DNA of 18,046 bases from positions 1 to 18,046 of the forward strand of contig MU623676.1 in assembly GCA_025201765.1 (NCBI GenBank), read 5' to 3'. This document shows positions 1 through 8,225 of the stretch, one piece after another; position 1 is the first letter of the stretch; the number at the start of each line of letters is the position of its first letter. Source of the DNA: Daldinia sp. FL1419. Lineage: Eukaryota > Ascomycota > Sordariomycetes > Xylariales > Hypoxylaceae. The position numbers were made by a program, and so were the translations under genes. The notes beneath the pieces were generated by a model. The model was given only the letters and a program-made list of their open reading frames with translations, made no database searches and had not been told where the DNA came from.

Positions 1-184
1 GTTGAAATCTGCTAAGTCCCTCAGAAACTACCCTGGAGTGGCTGGTGGATGTGGTGTGGCGTGGGTAAATGTGGCTTATTTGGGTGGATTTTTTTGGTGG
101 GTGGTCCGTGCGCTTATTAATTCTTATCAATTATTATCAATTTCTTATTAATTATACATAGTAATTTATTGGAAGAGTTTCAAT
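1..184. other. G/T-rich flank outside the transposons
   Basis: The first 110 bases are G- and T-rich on the plus strand, with many GG pairs (GGTGG, GTGGG). They lack the extreme AT content of the sequence to the right. An open frame of about 50 codons runs through it in frame 3, but it has no start, no recognisable motif and an odd composition, so I do not call it a gene. The AT-rich part from 113 on holds short repeats described separately. The boundary with the LINE lies somewhere between 165 and 205 and no target duplication marks it. Confidence 0.5.
113..153. repeat. Short AT-rich tandem repeat (CTTATTAA/CTTATCAA)
   Basis: Four imperfect 10-11-bp units alternate CTTATTAATT and CTTATCAATT types, one of them degraded to ATTATCAATT. 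The same two-type pattern (TTATTAAA and TTATCAAA) recurs in the minisatellite at 8732-8800, also directly after a GC-richer stretch. Confidence 0.45.
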
Positions 185-203
185 ATAATATACCGGACTT
201 CGT

Positions 204-1230
204 CCTGGATAAAAAAATAAATTCATATATTTTACAAAGGCCTACTAAACATTAATTATGGAAATTAAATTAAATAGTATAATTATTAAGCCTAAAGAAA
301 ATATTAGGTTTTTCGAAATATGGTTAAATAAGAAATTTAAGTAGAATAAATATTTAAGAATAATTAAAATAAAGATGGAGAGGTAGTAGTATATCCTTTT
401 TAAATTAATAGTATTAATATGGAATTATAATGTAATTTAAATAAAAAAGATTTATATAAAAATAATATAGAGTATAATAATATATGGAGTAGTAATGTGG
501 TATATTTTAAATTAAAATTATAAAGTAAAAGGTATTATTAAAAAATTGGGTATTATTTAATTAACCTATTTATAAAAAGTTGGTAATATATATAAAATAA
601 TGGAAATATTATAATAAGAAATAGAATTGGGTTGCCCCTTAATATATTTTTATTTAGATATGATAATAATAATAATTGAATTCTATATAAGTAATAGAGG
701 TTTTAACTTTAAGATTTAAGAAATAGGATGGAAAATTCAAGAATGGGTAGAATTTTAAAGGTTTAGGAGATAATAGGGTTTTTTTATTATTATTTAAATA
801 TTGGATATATATATTATAAAAGTTAGGGTTAATTAGAATATTAAATGGAAAGAATATTAATATTTTAAAGAAGTTTTTTTAAATTATTAGATGGAAAGAT
901 AGGAATGATATAGAAAGGATATTATTATATTAATAATTTGGTTATTACTTTTTGATATAAAGATTAATAATTGGTATTTTAATTTACAGAAATATAAAAT
1001 ATTAATATTATTATAAATATATATTAAGAAAATAAGATTGAAAGTTTTTTTATTTAATAAAAGGATTTTTAAAATAAATATTTTTAAATGTAGATGTGGT
1101 AAAAGGGAAATAATATAATATATAATTTTTGAATATCTTAAATATATTTTGATATAAGTTTGTTTTAAATAAAATTTAATTTTAAAACTTTTTTTAATTA
1201 ATGTAGATTATGAAAGAGTATTATTTAACC
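204..1230 (+). pseudogene. LINE reverse transcriptase thumb and C-terminal domain, RIP-inactivated
   Basis: One frame can be followed from about 204 to 1230 through many stops. At 288-341 it reads KPKENIRFFEIWLNKKFK, the thumb motif of fungal Tad1-type LINEs (RVLGVWLD-like, with Asp now Asn). A stretch corresponding to the family's STWG...YGAVVW region follows at about 400-520. At 624-641 it reads ELGCPL, matching the conserved GxPPL segment. At 1089-1100 it reads CRCG, the Cys-rich motif that follows the RNase H-like region. Positions 288, 624 and 1089 are all in the same frame, so there is no net indel over 800 bases although stops are abundant. The stops are TAG or TAA where Gln or Trp is expected, as C-to-T and G-to-A change would make. 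The RNase H core between 650 and 1000 is too degraded to place its acidic residues. Not functional. Confidence 0.82.
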
Positions 1231-1866
1231 CTAATGAAACCCCATTAATAATCCATTAGTTTTTTAAATAAATTTAATTATTTATATATAAAAAAACATT
1301 ATAATTTATTTAATATAAACATTTTTAAAAATTTCATATTAAATAAAAAAAACTTATAATTAAATAAAAAAAGATAAATAATAATATATTAATAAGGTTC
1401 TTTAAGAAAATTATATTTATTTGGGATTATTCCATGTTTATTTTGAATTATATTTATTGGAATTATCCTTTTTTGTATTTGTTTTTTTATTTGTTTCTTT
1501 ATTTTTTTTAGTTATATATATTAGAAAGTTTTAAATAAGAATAAATATATTTTTAAAGGGAGGGTTGTATTTATTAAAGTTCAAACTTGGATATATTGGG
1601 AAATTATTGAGAATTTGTAGCAGATTGTTATTAAAGAATGGTAAAATATTTAATATTAATTAAATTTCTTAAATAAAAAATTATTATAATAATAATATAT
1701 AGAAATAATGTAGATTATTAAAAATAAAATAATATATATATATTTTCCTTTAGAATTAATTCCCTTATAAATCTTATATTATAATTAATAAATATTAATA
1801 AAATAAATATAAAATAAAATTATATTATAAGATAATTATAATATTAATAATATTAAAATAAATAAT

Positions 1867-1998
1867 TTTTCCAAAATTATTAGAATATATGAAAATTATG
1901 GATTTGGTAAATAAGGGATTAAATATAATAAAAATAATTATTAAATATTATTAATAATCCCTTAATAAGTTTTTTAAGGGTTTAAAAATTTTGGAAAA
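1867..1998. repeat. Nested inverted repeats in LINE 3' region
   Basis: Perfect 12-bp arms TTTTCCAAAATT (1867-1878) and AATTTTGGAAAA (1987-1998) enclose a second perfect 10-bp pair, TAAGGGATTA (1912-1921) and TAATCCCTTA (1955-1964). A competing 7-bp pair is CCCTTAA (1959-1965) with TTAAGGG (1974-1980). All arms contain GG or CC, so this is not pure AT noise. Copy 2 has the same layout near 13510-13650 with RIP mismatches. It may be a structured part of the LINE 3' region. Confidence 0.55.
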
Positions 1999-2110
1999 GT
2001 TATAATAAAATTTCAATAATTAATTCTTAGAATTACATTAGAAAAACATAATTATATTTTTTATATAATTCTTTATTTTTAATGAATAAATTGTTTTTAT
2101 AATATGTAGC

Positions 2111-2136
2111 TACATTGGAATTATAATTCTAATGTA
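2111..2136. repeat. Near-perfect 26-bp palindrome in LINE 3' region
   Basis: TACATTGGAATTATAATTCT runs on into AATGTA and pairs with itself except for one mismatched pair. The equivalent palindromes lie at 13755-13782 in copy 2 and at 5597-5624 in copy 4, the latter at its truncated 5' end. Keeping the symmetry in three copies suggests that it was present in the source element. Confidence 0.55.
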
Positions 2137-2940
2137 ATATTATATTAAAATATTATATTAGGTCCAAGATGTTATAATAGTTTTTAATAAGGGAATTAAA
2201 ATATTTAAAAGGGTTAATAATGGAATAAAATTGGAGAAATAATAAAATATTTATAGATACATAAATTTTTTTTATTTAATATAATGTATATATAAAAATA
2301 AAATAGGTTTTTTAAAATAATATCAGATTATAAATATAATGGATATAGTGGTATTATATTGTAATATTATAAGATATAAGTAAAATATATAAGGAAAATT
2401 AAAATTAATTGGGAAGGGTTATAGGTTAATAATATTATTTTAAATTATTTTAAAAAATAAATATAATATTATAATATCAAAAAAAAGGTTGTAAAAATAA
2501 GAATAAATAATAACTTTTTATAAAAATATAAAATCATTCACATATATTTATACCCTACATAAATCACATATATTCCAACCCTCCTCTAAAATAATTTTTT
2601 TACAATATAATAACACTTTTATTATTTTTAAAAAAAAATAATAAAATTATTTTCAACCTTATTATCGCCCCATACCCAAACCACTACCACATCATTTTAC
2701 AAAATTTGGATATTATAATATATAAAATATTTTTCTATATTAAAATCTAATCATTTTTATTAAAAAATAAATTTTAATAAAAATATAGAATAGAATCAAA
2801 ATTATAACAATATAACCTATTCAGATAAACAATGGATAGGTTTTCTCTGAAATATAATTCCTACCCCGAACAAATACCAAAAGATAAACCGGATACCTAT
2901 AATATATTCTAGGTAAATCGGGGTAGTAATAAATAAATAA

Positions 2941-3048
2941 CTATTATAAGAAATTATAAGAAAAATTAACTAAATTAATGCTTAAAAACTTAATCTAATT
3001 AAAAAATAAATATATTTTTTAGAAATCTATATATTAAACAAAAACTTA
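2941..3048. other. AT-rich filler
   Basis: Short AT-rich spacer between the LINE tail and the decayed foldback-repeat copy. I see no gene or site in it. Confidence 0.5.
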
Positions 3049-3425
3049 AATAAAAATCAAAGATTATATGAGAATAAAAGATATAAGATAATTATATCCT
3101 AAAAAGGATATTAAAATAATCAAATAAAAAAATAAATAGAGGTAACTACTTATTAATAATAATGCACTTTATAAAATTATATTTAACAAAAAAATTAAAA
3201 GCATATATATTTATATGAAGTTCTATAAAAAAAACAAATAATTTTATGCCTAAGAACTTGAATTGATCATGTAGAACCTAAGTTAATCAAATAAGAAGAA
3301 TAATTTTTAAAAGCCTATTCATATCCAAAAAAGCTATAGAAACCTAGAAAATTTGGCTTTAAAGAGGTTAATAAGGTCTTTGTAGGGTAATATCTATTAT
3401 ATAAATATATTATTCCAATTCATTA
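3049..3425 (+). repeat. RIP-degraded copy of the foldback repeat arm
   Basis: This stretch follows the right arm of the foldback repeat (about 7620-8145) in order and orientation, but with many transitions. Anchors are AATTATATCCTAAAAAGGAT (near 3090) against GACTATATCCTGAGGAGGGG (near 7655), ATATGAAGTTCTATAAAAAA (near 3213) against ATATGAAGTTCTATGGAGAT (7773), and GCTTTAAAGAGGTTAATAAG (near 3355) against GCTCTAAAGAGGCTAATAGG (near 8072). The differences are mostly C-to-T and G-to-A. The copy skips part of the roughly 190-bp duplication in the arm. No coding potential. Confidence 0.7.
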
Positions 3426-4484
3426 TAATTTAGGTAAATTAGAATAGTAAATATAATAATAATTATATAATATTAATTTAATAGTTTTTTATTTAAAAAT
3501 TATATTTATTATTAAATATTAAATTAATAATTATAGAATAATATTAATTGATCCTGAAAGTAAAACTGGTCACAAAGCAACCAATCCAAAAAACTAATAA
3601 ACCATGTATTTTAATTATACAATTAAAATATATTCTTATTTTTTGGAATAATTATTTTTAATTGAATATATTTAAATACCTTTATTTTTATTATTATATA
3701 TAATAATGTTTTATTTATTTAATATTAATTAATAATTAATAATACATTAATTATAAATTAATTAAATATTTAAAAAAAATAAATTGAATAATTAAATATA
3801 ATAATTTTAAGATTTTATGTTTTAATATATAATTTTAAGTTTAAGATTTTATATTTTTATATATAATTTTAGAAATATTTATGTTTATGTTAGATTTGAA
3901 TTCCGATGAAAAGAGGCGAACAACCTTAAGATTTCATATTTTAATATATAATTTTAAATTTTAAATTTTATGTTCTTATATATGGTTTTTAAGTACCTTA
4001 TATTAATTTAAGATTTTTGGAAAGCAAAAATAACTTCAGCGCTGAATTTGCAATCTAAGATGTATATTTATTACGTATAAATAGATAATATTAAGGTTTT
4101 TTTTGTAAGTGAAATAATCTCAAGGAAATTTATATTAAAAATTAGATATTTATTATATATTTATATTTATTATAATATGTATTTATGTTTACAATATTAA
4201 AAAATCGCTAAAAAAAACAATAAATACTAGGATTATGTTACAATTTTACCCTACCAACAAACTTTAAGTTTTATTTAAAAGTTTTTGATCCTATATTACC
4301 AAAAGGTTTTACCTATTATTATTATTTAAAGATGTAACATTTAAAAACATAATAGTAACTTAATACTTAAGGAAATAATAAGTAATTATATAAGTATTTT
4401 AATGAACCTGAATAAATTTTCAATTGTTTATAAAGCCCTTAAAATAATTATTAATATTAATTATTTTACAATACGAACAATATT
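3426..4484. other. AT-rich stretch without genes
   Basis: No reading frame, RNA gene or recognisable transposon motif was seen here. It contains the duplicated 65-bp dimer at 3804-3986. It also contains a few patches with normal GC, such as around 3545-3600 (GGTCACAAAGCAACCAATCC) and 3900-3925, that escaped mutation or were never repeated. The origin of the rest cannot be told. Confidence 0.5.
3804..3986 (+). repeat. Two copies of a ~65-bp AT-rich dimer
   Basis: Pair A (3804-3870) and pair B (3924-3986) each contain two related ~30-bp units of the type TTTTAAGATTTTATGTTTTA followed by ATATATAA. They are separated by about 55 bases containing CCGATGAAAAGAGGCGAAC. The second pair is a diverged duplicate of the first. 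Function unknown. Confidence 0.55.
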
Positions 4485-4590
4485 AAACAAGAGCTCTAAT
4501 AGCTCCTGTAGGATATGCCGTACATTTTAATTAACCCATAATAACCAGAAGCTGTATAAGCTTGAGGTGTTACAGACCCAGCGGCCAAAG
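4485..4590 (+). repeat. Isolated copy of the 48-bp hairpin repeat and adjacent arm
   Basis: 4485-4532 is a mutated copy of the 48-bp unit found three times at 7293-7604. It keeps GAGCTCTAATAGCTCCTG and GGATATGCC. The following bases to about 4577 match the right-arm sequence after the third 48-bp unit (near 7605-7640). Similarity then stops abruptly at a GC-rich patch (TGTTACAGACCCAGCGGCCA, about 4567-4586) with no partner elsewhere in the window. Confidence 0.7.
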
Positions 4591-4789
4591 GCCCGGGGTA
4601 AAAATAGATAAAAGAAGGAAGAATCATAAAATATAAATTATAAAAAATTTAAATAAATTAAAAGAAAATTAAAAAAAATTTATAATATATAAATTAAGAA
4701 AAATTAAAAGATTTAAAATAATTTATAATATATGAATTAAGATGGATTTAAAGATCCAAAATAATCTATGGAAAAAAATAAAAAAAGTT
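4591..4789. other. AT-rich filler
   Basis: A-rich, low-complexity sequence with short near-repeats of AAATTAAGAAAAATTAAAA type. I see no gene. Confidence 0.5.
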
Positions 4790-5628
4790 TTTATTTATTT
4801 ATTTATTACTACCCCAATTTACCTAAAATATATTACAGATATCCAATCCATCTTTTGATATTTGTTCCAAATAAGAATTATATTCTAAAAAAAACCTACC
4901 TACTACCTATCTAAATAAATTATATTATTTTAATTTTAGTTTTACCTTATATTTTTATTGAAATTTACCCTTTAATAAAAATAATTATACCTTAATATAA
5001 AAAAATATTTTATATATTATAATATTTAAATTTTATAAAATAATATAATAACAACTTAAATATAAAGCAACAATAAAGTCTAAAATAATTTTATTATTTT
5101 TTTAATAAATAATAAAAATATTATTACATTATAAAGAAATTCTTCCAAAAAAGATTAAAATATATGTAATTTATATAAAATATAAATATATATAAATAAT
5201 TTTACATTTTTATAAAAAATTATTATTTATTCTTATTTTTACAACCTTCTTTTTAATAACACAATATTTTATTTATTCTCCAAAATGGCTTAAAATAATA
5301 TTACTAACTTATAACCCTTTCCAATTAATTTCAATCTTCTTTATATACCTTATTTACATTTTACAATATTATAATATAATATTATTATATTTATTATATT
5401 TATAATCTAATATTATCTTAAAAAACCTATTTCATTTTTATATATACATTATATCAAACAAAAAAAACTTATATATCTATAGGTATTCCATTATTTCTCC
5501 AATTTTATCCTATTATTAACCCTCCTTAAATATTTTGATCTCCTTATTAGAAATTATTATAACATCCTAAACCTAATACAATACTTTAATATTATATTAT
5601 ATTAGAATTATAATCTTAATATAATTAT
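4790..5628 (-). mobile_element. LINE 3' fragment, minus strand (copy 4)
   Basis: The reverse complement of this segment matches roughly 2100-2940 of copy 1. On the plus strand it begins with the tail TTTATTTATTTATTACTACC and proceeds backwards through the conserved 3' end (GATATCCAATCCATCTTTTG, near 4838). It ends at the palindrome at 5597-5624. Only the non-coding 3' part is present, so it is a 5'-truncated insertion. On the plus strand G is nearly absent and C is partly kept, meaning that the element's own strand lost C. The flanks share only a weak AAAAnTTT similarity, so no target duplication is claimed. Confidence 0.82.
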
Positions 5629-6189
5629 TAGAAAACTTTATTATATAATAAATTGAAAAGTTTTCTTTCTAAAATTGTACCTATGGGAGAATAGGTTGAA
5701 ATTCTTAAATTTGGATTAATTTGCAACAAGATTAATAAAATAAGTAATAAAATAGCAATTAACTAATTAAACCTTATTAATTAAAGGGAATTTATATACA
5801 TCTAAAATAGCTAATCAAATTATTTATTCTATAATTAATATATGGTATGGAAGTATTGGCAATTTAAGAAAACAGGGTAACCAATTAGATATTGGTGTTT
5901 TAGATATATATTTGATTTAATAAAAAAGGGTAATTAATTAAATATTGTTGTTTGCCTTAAGTTTTCTTAAGGTTTTTTGTCGTAACGAAAATGTATGGGT
6001 AACGAAAAAATGGCACCTTACTTAGCATGACAACCCCACATATTGACCTTATAATTTTTAAATCTTAAATAACCTTATATTTTTAATTTCTTTAATTTTT
6101 ATTAATTTTCCTTATTTTATTAGGATGTTAAAACATTTTTTTAAATTAAAAAAGCTTGGATTTTGAGGGTTTTATAAATTATTTACGTT
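5629..6189. other. AT-rich stretch without genes, one GC-richer patch
   Basis: No gene was seen. The portion 5970-6050 is less AT-rich (GTCGTAACG, GGCACCTTACTTAGCATGAC, AACCCCACATATTGACC) and could be the edge of an unrecognised element. Its ends have no inverted partner in the window. Confidence 0.45.
5955..5972. repeat. Perfect 7-bp hairpin followed by T run
   Basis: CCTTAAG and CTTAAGG pair across a TTTT loop and are followed by TTTTTTG. In a eukaryote this has no obvious role as a terminator, so it is noted only as a perfect stem-loop. Confidence 0.4.
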
Positions 6190-6450
6190 TTATGAGCCAA
6201 ATATATGAGCTTTTTTCTGATTGGCCAGCCATGTCAGCCTTTTCTGATTGGCTAGCCTCGCAGTTAGCCACATCTTAGCTGATCAGACCAGCCTCATCAG
6301 CCTCGTACCCAGCTATATCCCAATTGAACAAACATATCTTAATCAACCACTAGCCTTAATTTCATCAGCCTTTTTCTAATCAACCAGCCTCATGAGCCTT
6401 TTATCCAACCATGTCCTAACTGATCAACTTTATGCTTAGCCATATATTGA
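6190..6450 (+). repeat. Degenerate CAGCC/CATCAGCC repeat
   Basis: An 18-bp unit, TTTTCTGATTGGCCAGCC, occurs at 6213-6230 and again with one change at 6240-6257. After it come looser repeats of CAGCCTCATCAGCC, TAGCCTTAATTTCATCAGCC and CCAGCCTCATGAGCC to about 6400. This is the left shoulder of the GC-richer island. No coding sequence is apparent. Confidence 0.55.
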
Positions 6451-6986
6451 ATTGGGGTAGCGTAATTACATAATTGAAACTATTTTAGTTTCCATGAAAC
6501 AACATCTTCTAGGGTCTCTACAGGCTTTTCTGGATATAATTAGGCCCTCAAGAGTTGTTTCTTGTCTGATCAGACCAAGCTTATCATAGTTCTTTAAGGA
6601 TCACTTTTATTGAGCTTCATACAAATATAATGAACCGGGGTAGTGTGATTATGTAATAGGAGCTATCCTGTAAAACCCTATTAATCTATGGAACACCCCC
6701 CTTCTAAGGTTTACATACGCTCTTTTAGATATAAATAGATCTTCAGCAATTGTTTTCTTGCCTGATCAGTTCAAGTTCTATATAGTTCCTTCAGGTTTTC
6801 TTTCATGGAGCTTCATATGAATATTAATAATATACGCTTCTTTTGTCTATAACCTCATCGTACGCGCTACCATTGCCGATCAGTCACATATAACAGTTCT
6901 TCCATACGATCATTCTATTACCGTCCTCAGGATATAATCACCTTGAATCCTCGAGCTCATACAACCTCTGGCTTGTTATGGGAGCT

Positions 6987-7037
6987 ATTAGAGCTCCAGT
7001 TCAATTAGAGCTCCAGTTCAATTAGAGCTCCTGTTCA
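6987..7037 (+). repeat. Three tandem 17-bp units ATTAGAGCTCCAGTTCA
   Basis: Units are 6987-7003, 7004-7020 and 7021-7037. The first two are identical and the third has one change (CTGTTCA). They are the inverted version of the start of the 48-bp unit (GAACAGGAGCTCTAAT). They lie where the left arm meets the centre of the foldback repeat. Confidence 0.85.
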
Positions 7038-7292
7038 ATATAAGCCCTCAAGAGTTAATTCTTGTCTGATCAAGTCAAGTCCTCAAAGATCAAGTTCTCT
7101 ATATAGAAATCAAGTTCTTCAAAGAATCACTTTTCATAGAGCTTCTTACAATAACATACAACTCTCTTGTCTTTAGTTGAATATATCATCTTGAGCGCCA
7201 GCTCCTGTTCAATATATAAGCCCTCAGAAGTTGTTGTTTTTGTCTGATCAGATCAACTACTCAAGCATAAAAGCATCAGTTTTTTTCATAGT

Positions 7293-7604
7293 GAACAGGA
7301 GCTCTAATAGCTCCTGCAGGATATGCCCTGCACTTCAGCTACCCCATAACTAACTATGTCCTGAAGAAGGTAGGTATTAAAGAGATCAAATAAAAGGCTA
7401 ATAGAGCTGATTGTTGGCAATGGTAGTTGGCGCTTAAGAGATAGAATAGACGATATATTCAATAAGAGAGAAGCCATAAACTATCGTAAGAAGCTATTGA
7501 ACAGGAGCTCTAATAGCTCCTGCAGGATATGCCCTACACTTCAGCTAGATTATATTGAACAGGAGCTCTAATAGCTCCTGCAGGATATGCCCTATACTTC
7601 AACT
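7293..7604 (+). repeat. Three direct copies of a 48-bp hairpin unit
   Basis: Copies lie at 7293-7340, 7499-7546 and 7557-7604. Each begins GAACAGGAGCTCTAATAGCT and continues CCTGCAGGATATGCCCT, then a variable CTTCAACT or CTTCAGCT end. The core GGAGCT-CTAAT-AGCTCC is a 6-bp stem with a 5-base loop, and CCTGCAGG is an 8-bp palindrome overlapping it. Copies differ at only a few positions. Between the first two lie about 158 bases with no recognised function. A fourth, mutated copy is at 4485-4532. Confidence 0.85.
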
Positions 7605-8139
7605 AACCCATAGCAAGCCAGAGGCTGTATGAGCTAGAGGATACAAGGTGACTATATCCTGAGGAGGGGAATAGGCTGATCGGGTAGAGGAACTAATATA
7701 GGTGACTGCTTGCCAATGGTAGCGCGTACGATGAGGTTATAGGCCCAAAGAATATATATTATTCATATGAAGTTCTATGGAGATGATCTCTAAAGAACTA
7801 TATAGTACTTGAGCTGATCAGGCAAGAAAACAACTCCTGGAGACCTATTTATATCCAAAAGAACCTATAAACCTTAGAAGGGGGGGCAAACAGGGTCCTT
7901 CAGGGTAGCTCCTATTACCTAATCACATTACCCTGGTTCAATATTATTATATAAAGGCTTTATAAAAAAGATTCTTGAAAGATTATATTCTCCTTGAGCT
8001 GATCAGATAAGAAAGACAATTCTCGAGGGCCTATTTATGTCTAAAAGAGCTGTGGAGATTTGGAGGGTCTGGCTCTAAAGAGGCTAATAGGGTCTTTACA
8101 GGGTAGTATCTATTATCTAATCGCTCTACACCGGTTCAA

Positions 8140-8225
8140 TATAATTATGTAATTAAAATTACCTCATAAGAGCCTATTAATTCCATAAAATAACCCCTTT
8201 TAAAATCTCCATAAGCTTTTAATAT
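8140..8225. repeat. Extra partial module in left-arm orientation
   Basis: The sequence from the shared boundary near 8140 (ATTATGTAATTAAAATTACC) through CCTATTAATTCCATAAAATA and CTCCATAAGCTTTT follows the left-arm module at 6645-6725 (CCCTATTAATCTATGGAACA and following). It is therefore in inverted orientation to the right-arm module it abuts, forming a second head-to-head junction. It is more AT-rich than the left-arm module. Confidence 0.5.

Larger units (their letters stand above)
185..2940 (+). mobile_element. Tad1-like LINE, 5'-truncated, RIP-degraded (copy 1)
   Basis: This is a non-LTR retrotransposon remnant read on the plus strand. It starts inside the reverse transcriptase, between palm and thumb, and continues through the C-terminal Cys-rich motif into about 1.7 kb with no recognisable coding sequence. 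It ends in GGGGTAGTAATAAATAAATA, a short A-rich repeat tail of the kind made by target-primed reverse transcription. Copies 2, 3 and 4 share this 3' end, and a diverged version ends the host LINE. From 240 to about 2480 the plus strand has lost most C but kept G. From about 2520 to 2940 it has lost G but kept C, so the mutated strand switches. No target duplication was found by eye, so the 5' end is uncertain. Confidence 0.85.
6453..8150. repeat. Large composite inverted (foldback) repeat
   Basis: Left arm 6453-6985 and right arm about 7598-8150 are imperfect reverse complements around a ~610-bp centre. Each arm has two tandem modules of about 180-200 bp. They are 6453-6632 and 6634-6830 on the left, and the inverted versions about 7765-7945 and 7946-8145 on the right. 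Modules share a GGGGTAG...TTA(C/T)(A/G)TAAT boundary, a CTGATCAG site and a GGAGCTTCATA(T/C) segment. The best arm match is about 28 bp, covering CCTCATCGTACGCGCTACCA, at 6848-6875 against 7714-7741. GC content is well above that of the surroundings. There are no transposase, terminal repeats or target duplications that I can identify. It could be a foldback or MITE-like element, or a rearranged satellite. I do not recognise the family. Confidence 0.72.

Noticed and set aside
1..152. About 50-codon open frame in the first 150 bases
   Set aside because: It has no start codon or known motif and arises from a G/T-rich composition. It is too short and unsupported to call a gene.
1560..1650. Second coding frame in the LINE 3' region (a segment reading WIYWEIIENL)
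   Set aside because: The frame is not sustained on either side, and copy 2 shows the same changes at all codon positions.
4740..4800. Target duplication for LINE copy 4 (AAAAAAAGTTTTTATT against AGAAAACTTTATTATA near 5630)
   Set aside because: The two are not identical and are AT-rich enough to match by chance.
5690..5720. Resemblance of GGTTGAAATTCTTAAATTTG to a conserved small-subunit rRNA segment
   Set aside because: Only about 15 bases agree and neither side continues as rRNA.
5955..5980. Stem-loop plus T run looking like a bacterial intrinsic terminator
   Set aside because: The transposon content is fungal, where such terminators are not used, and there is no gene upstream.
6213..6257. 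GATTGG (inverted CCAAT) motifs as a promoter
   Set aside because: They are part of an 18-bp repeat and no reading frame follows.
7293..7604. CRISPR-like array from the 48-bp repeats
   Set aside because: Only three units with very uneven spacing, in eukaryotic transposon-rich DNA, and no cas genes.
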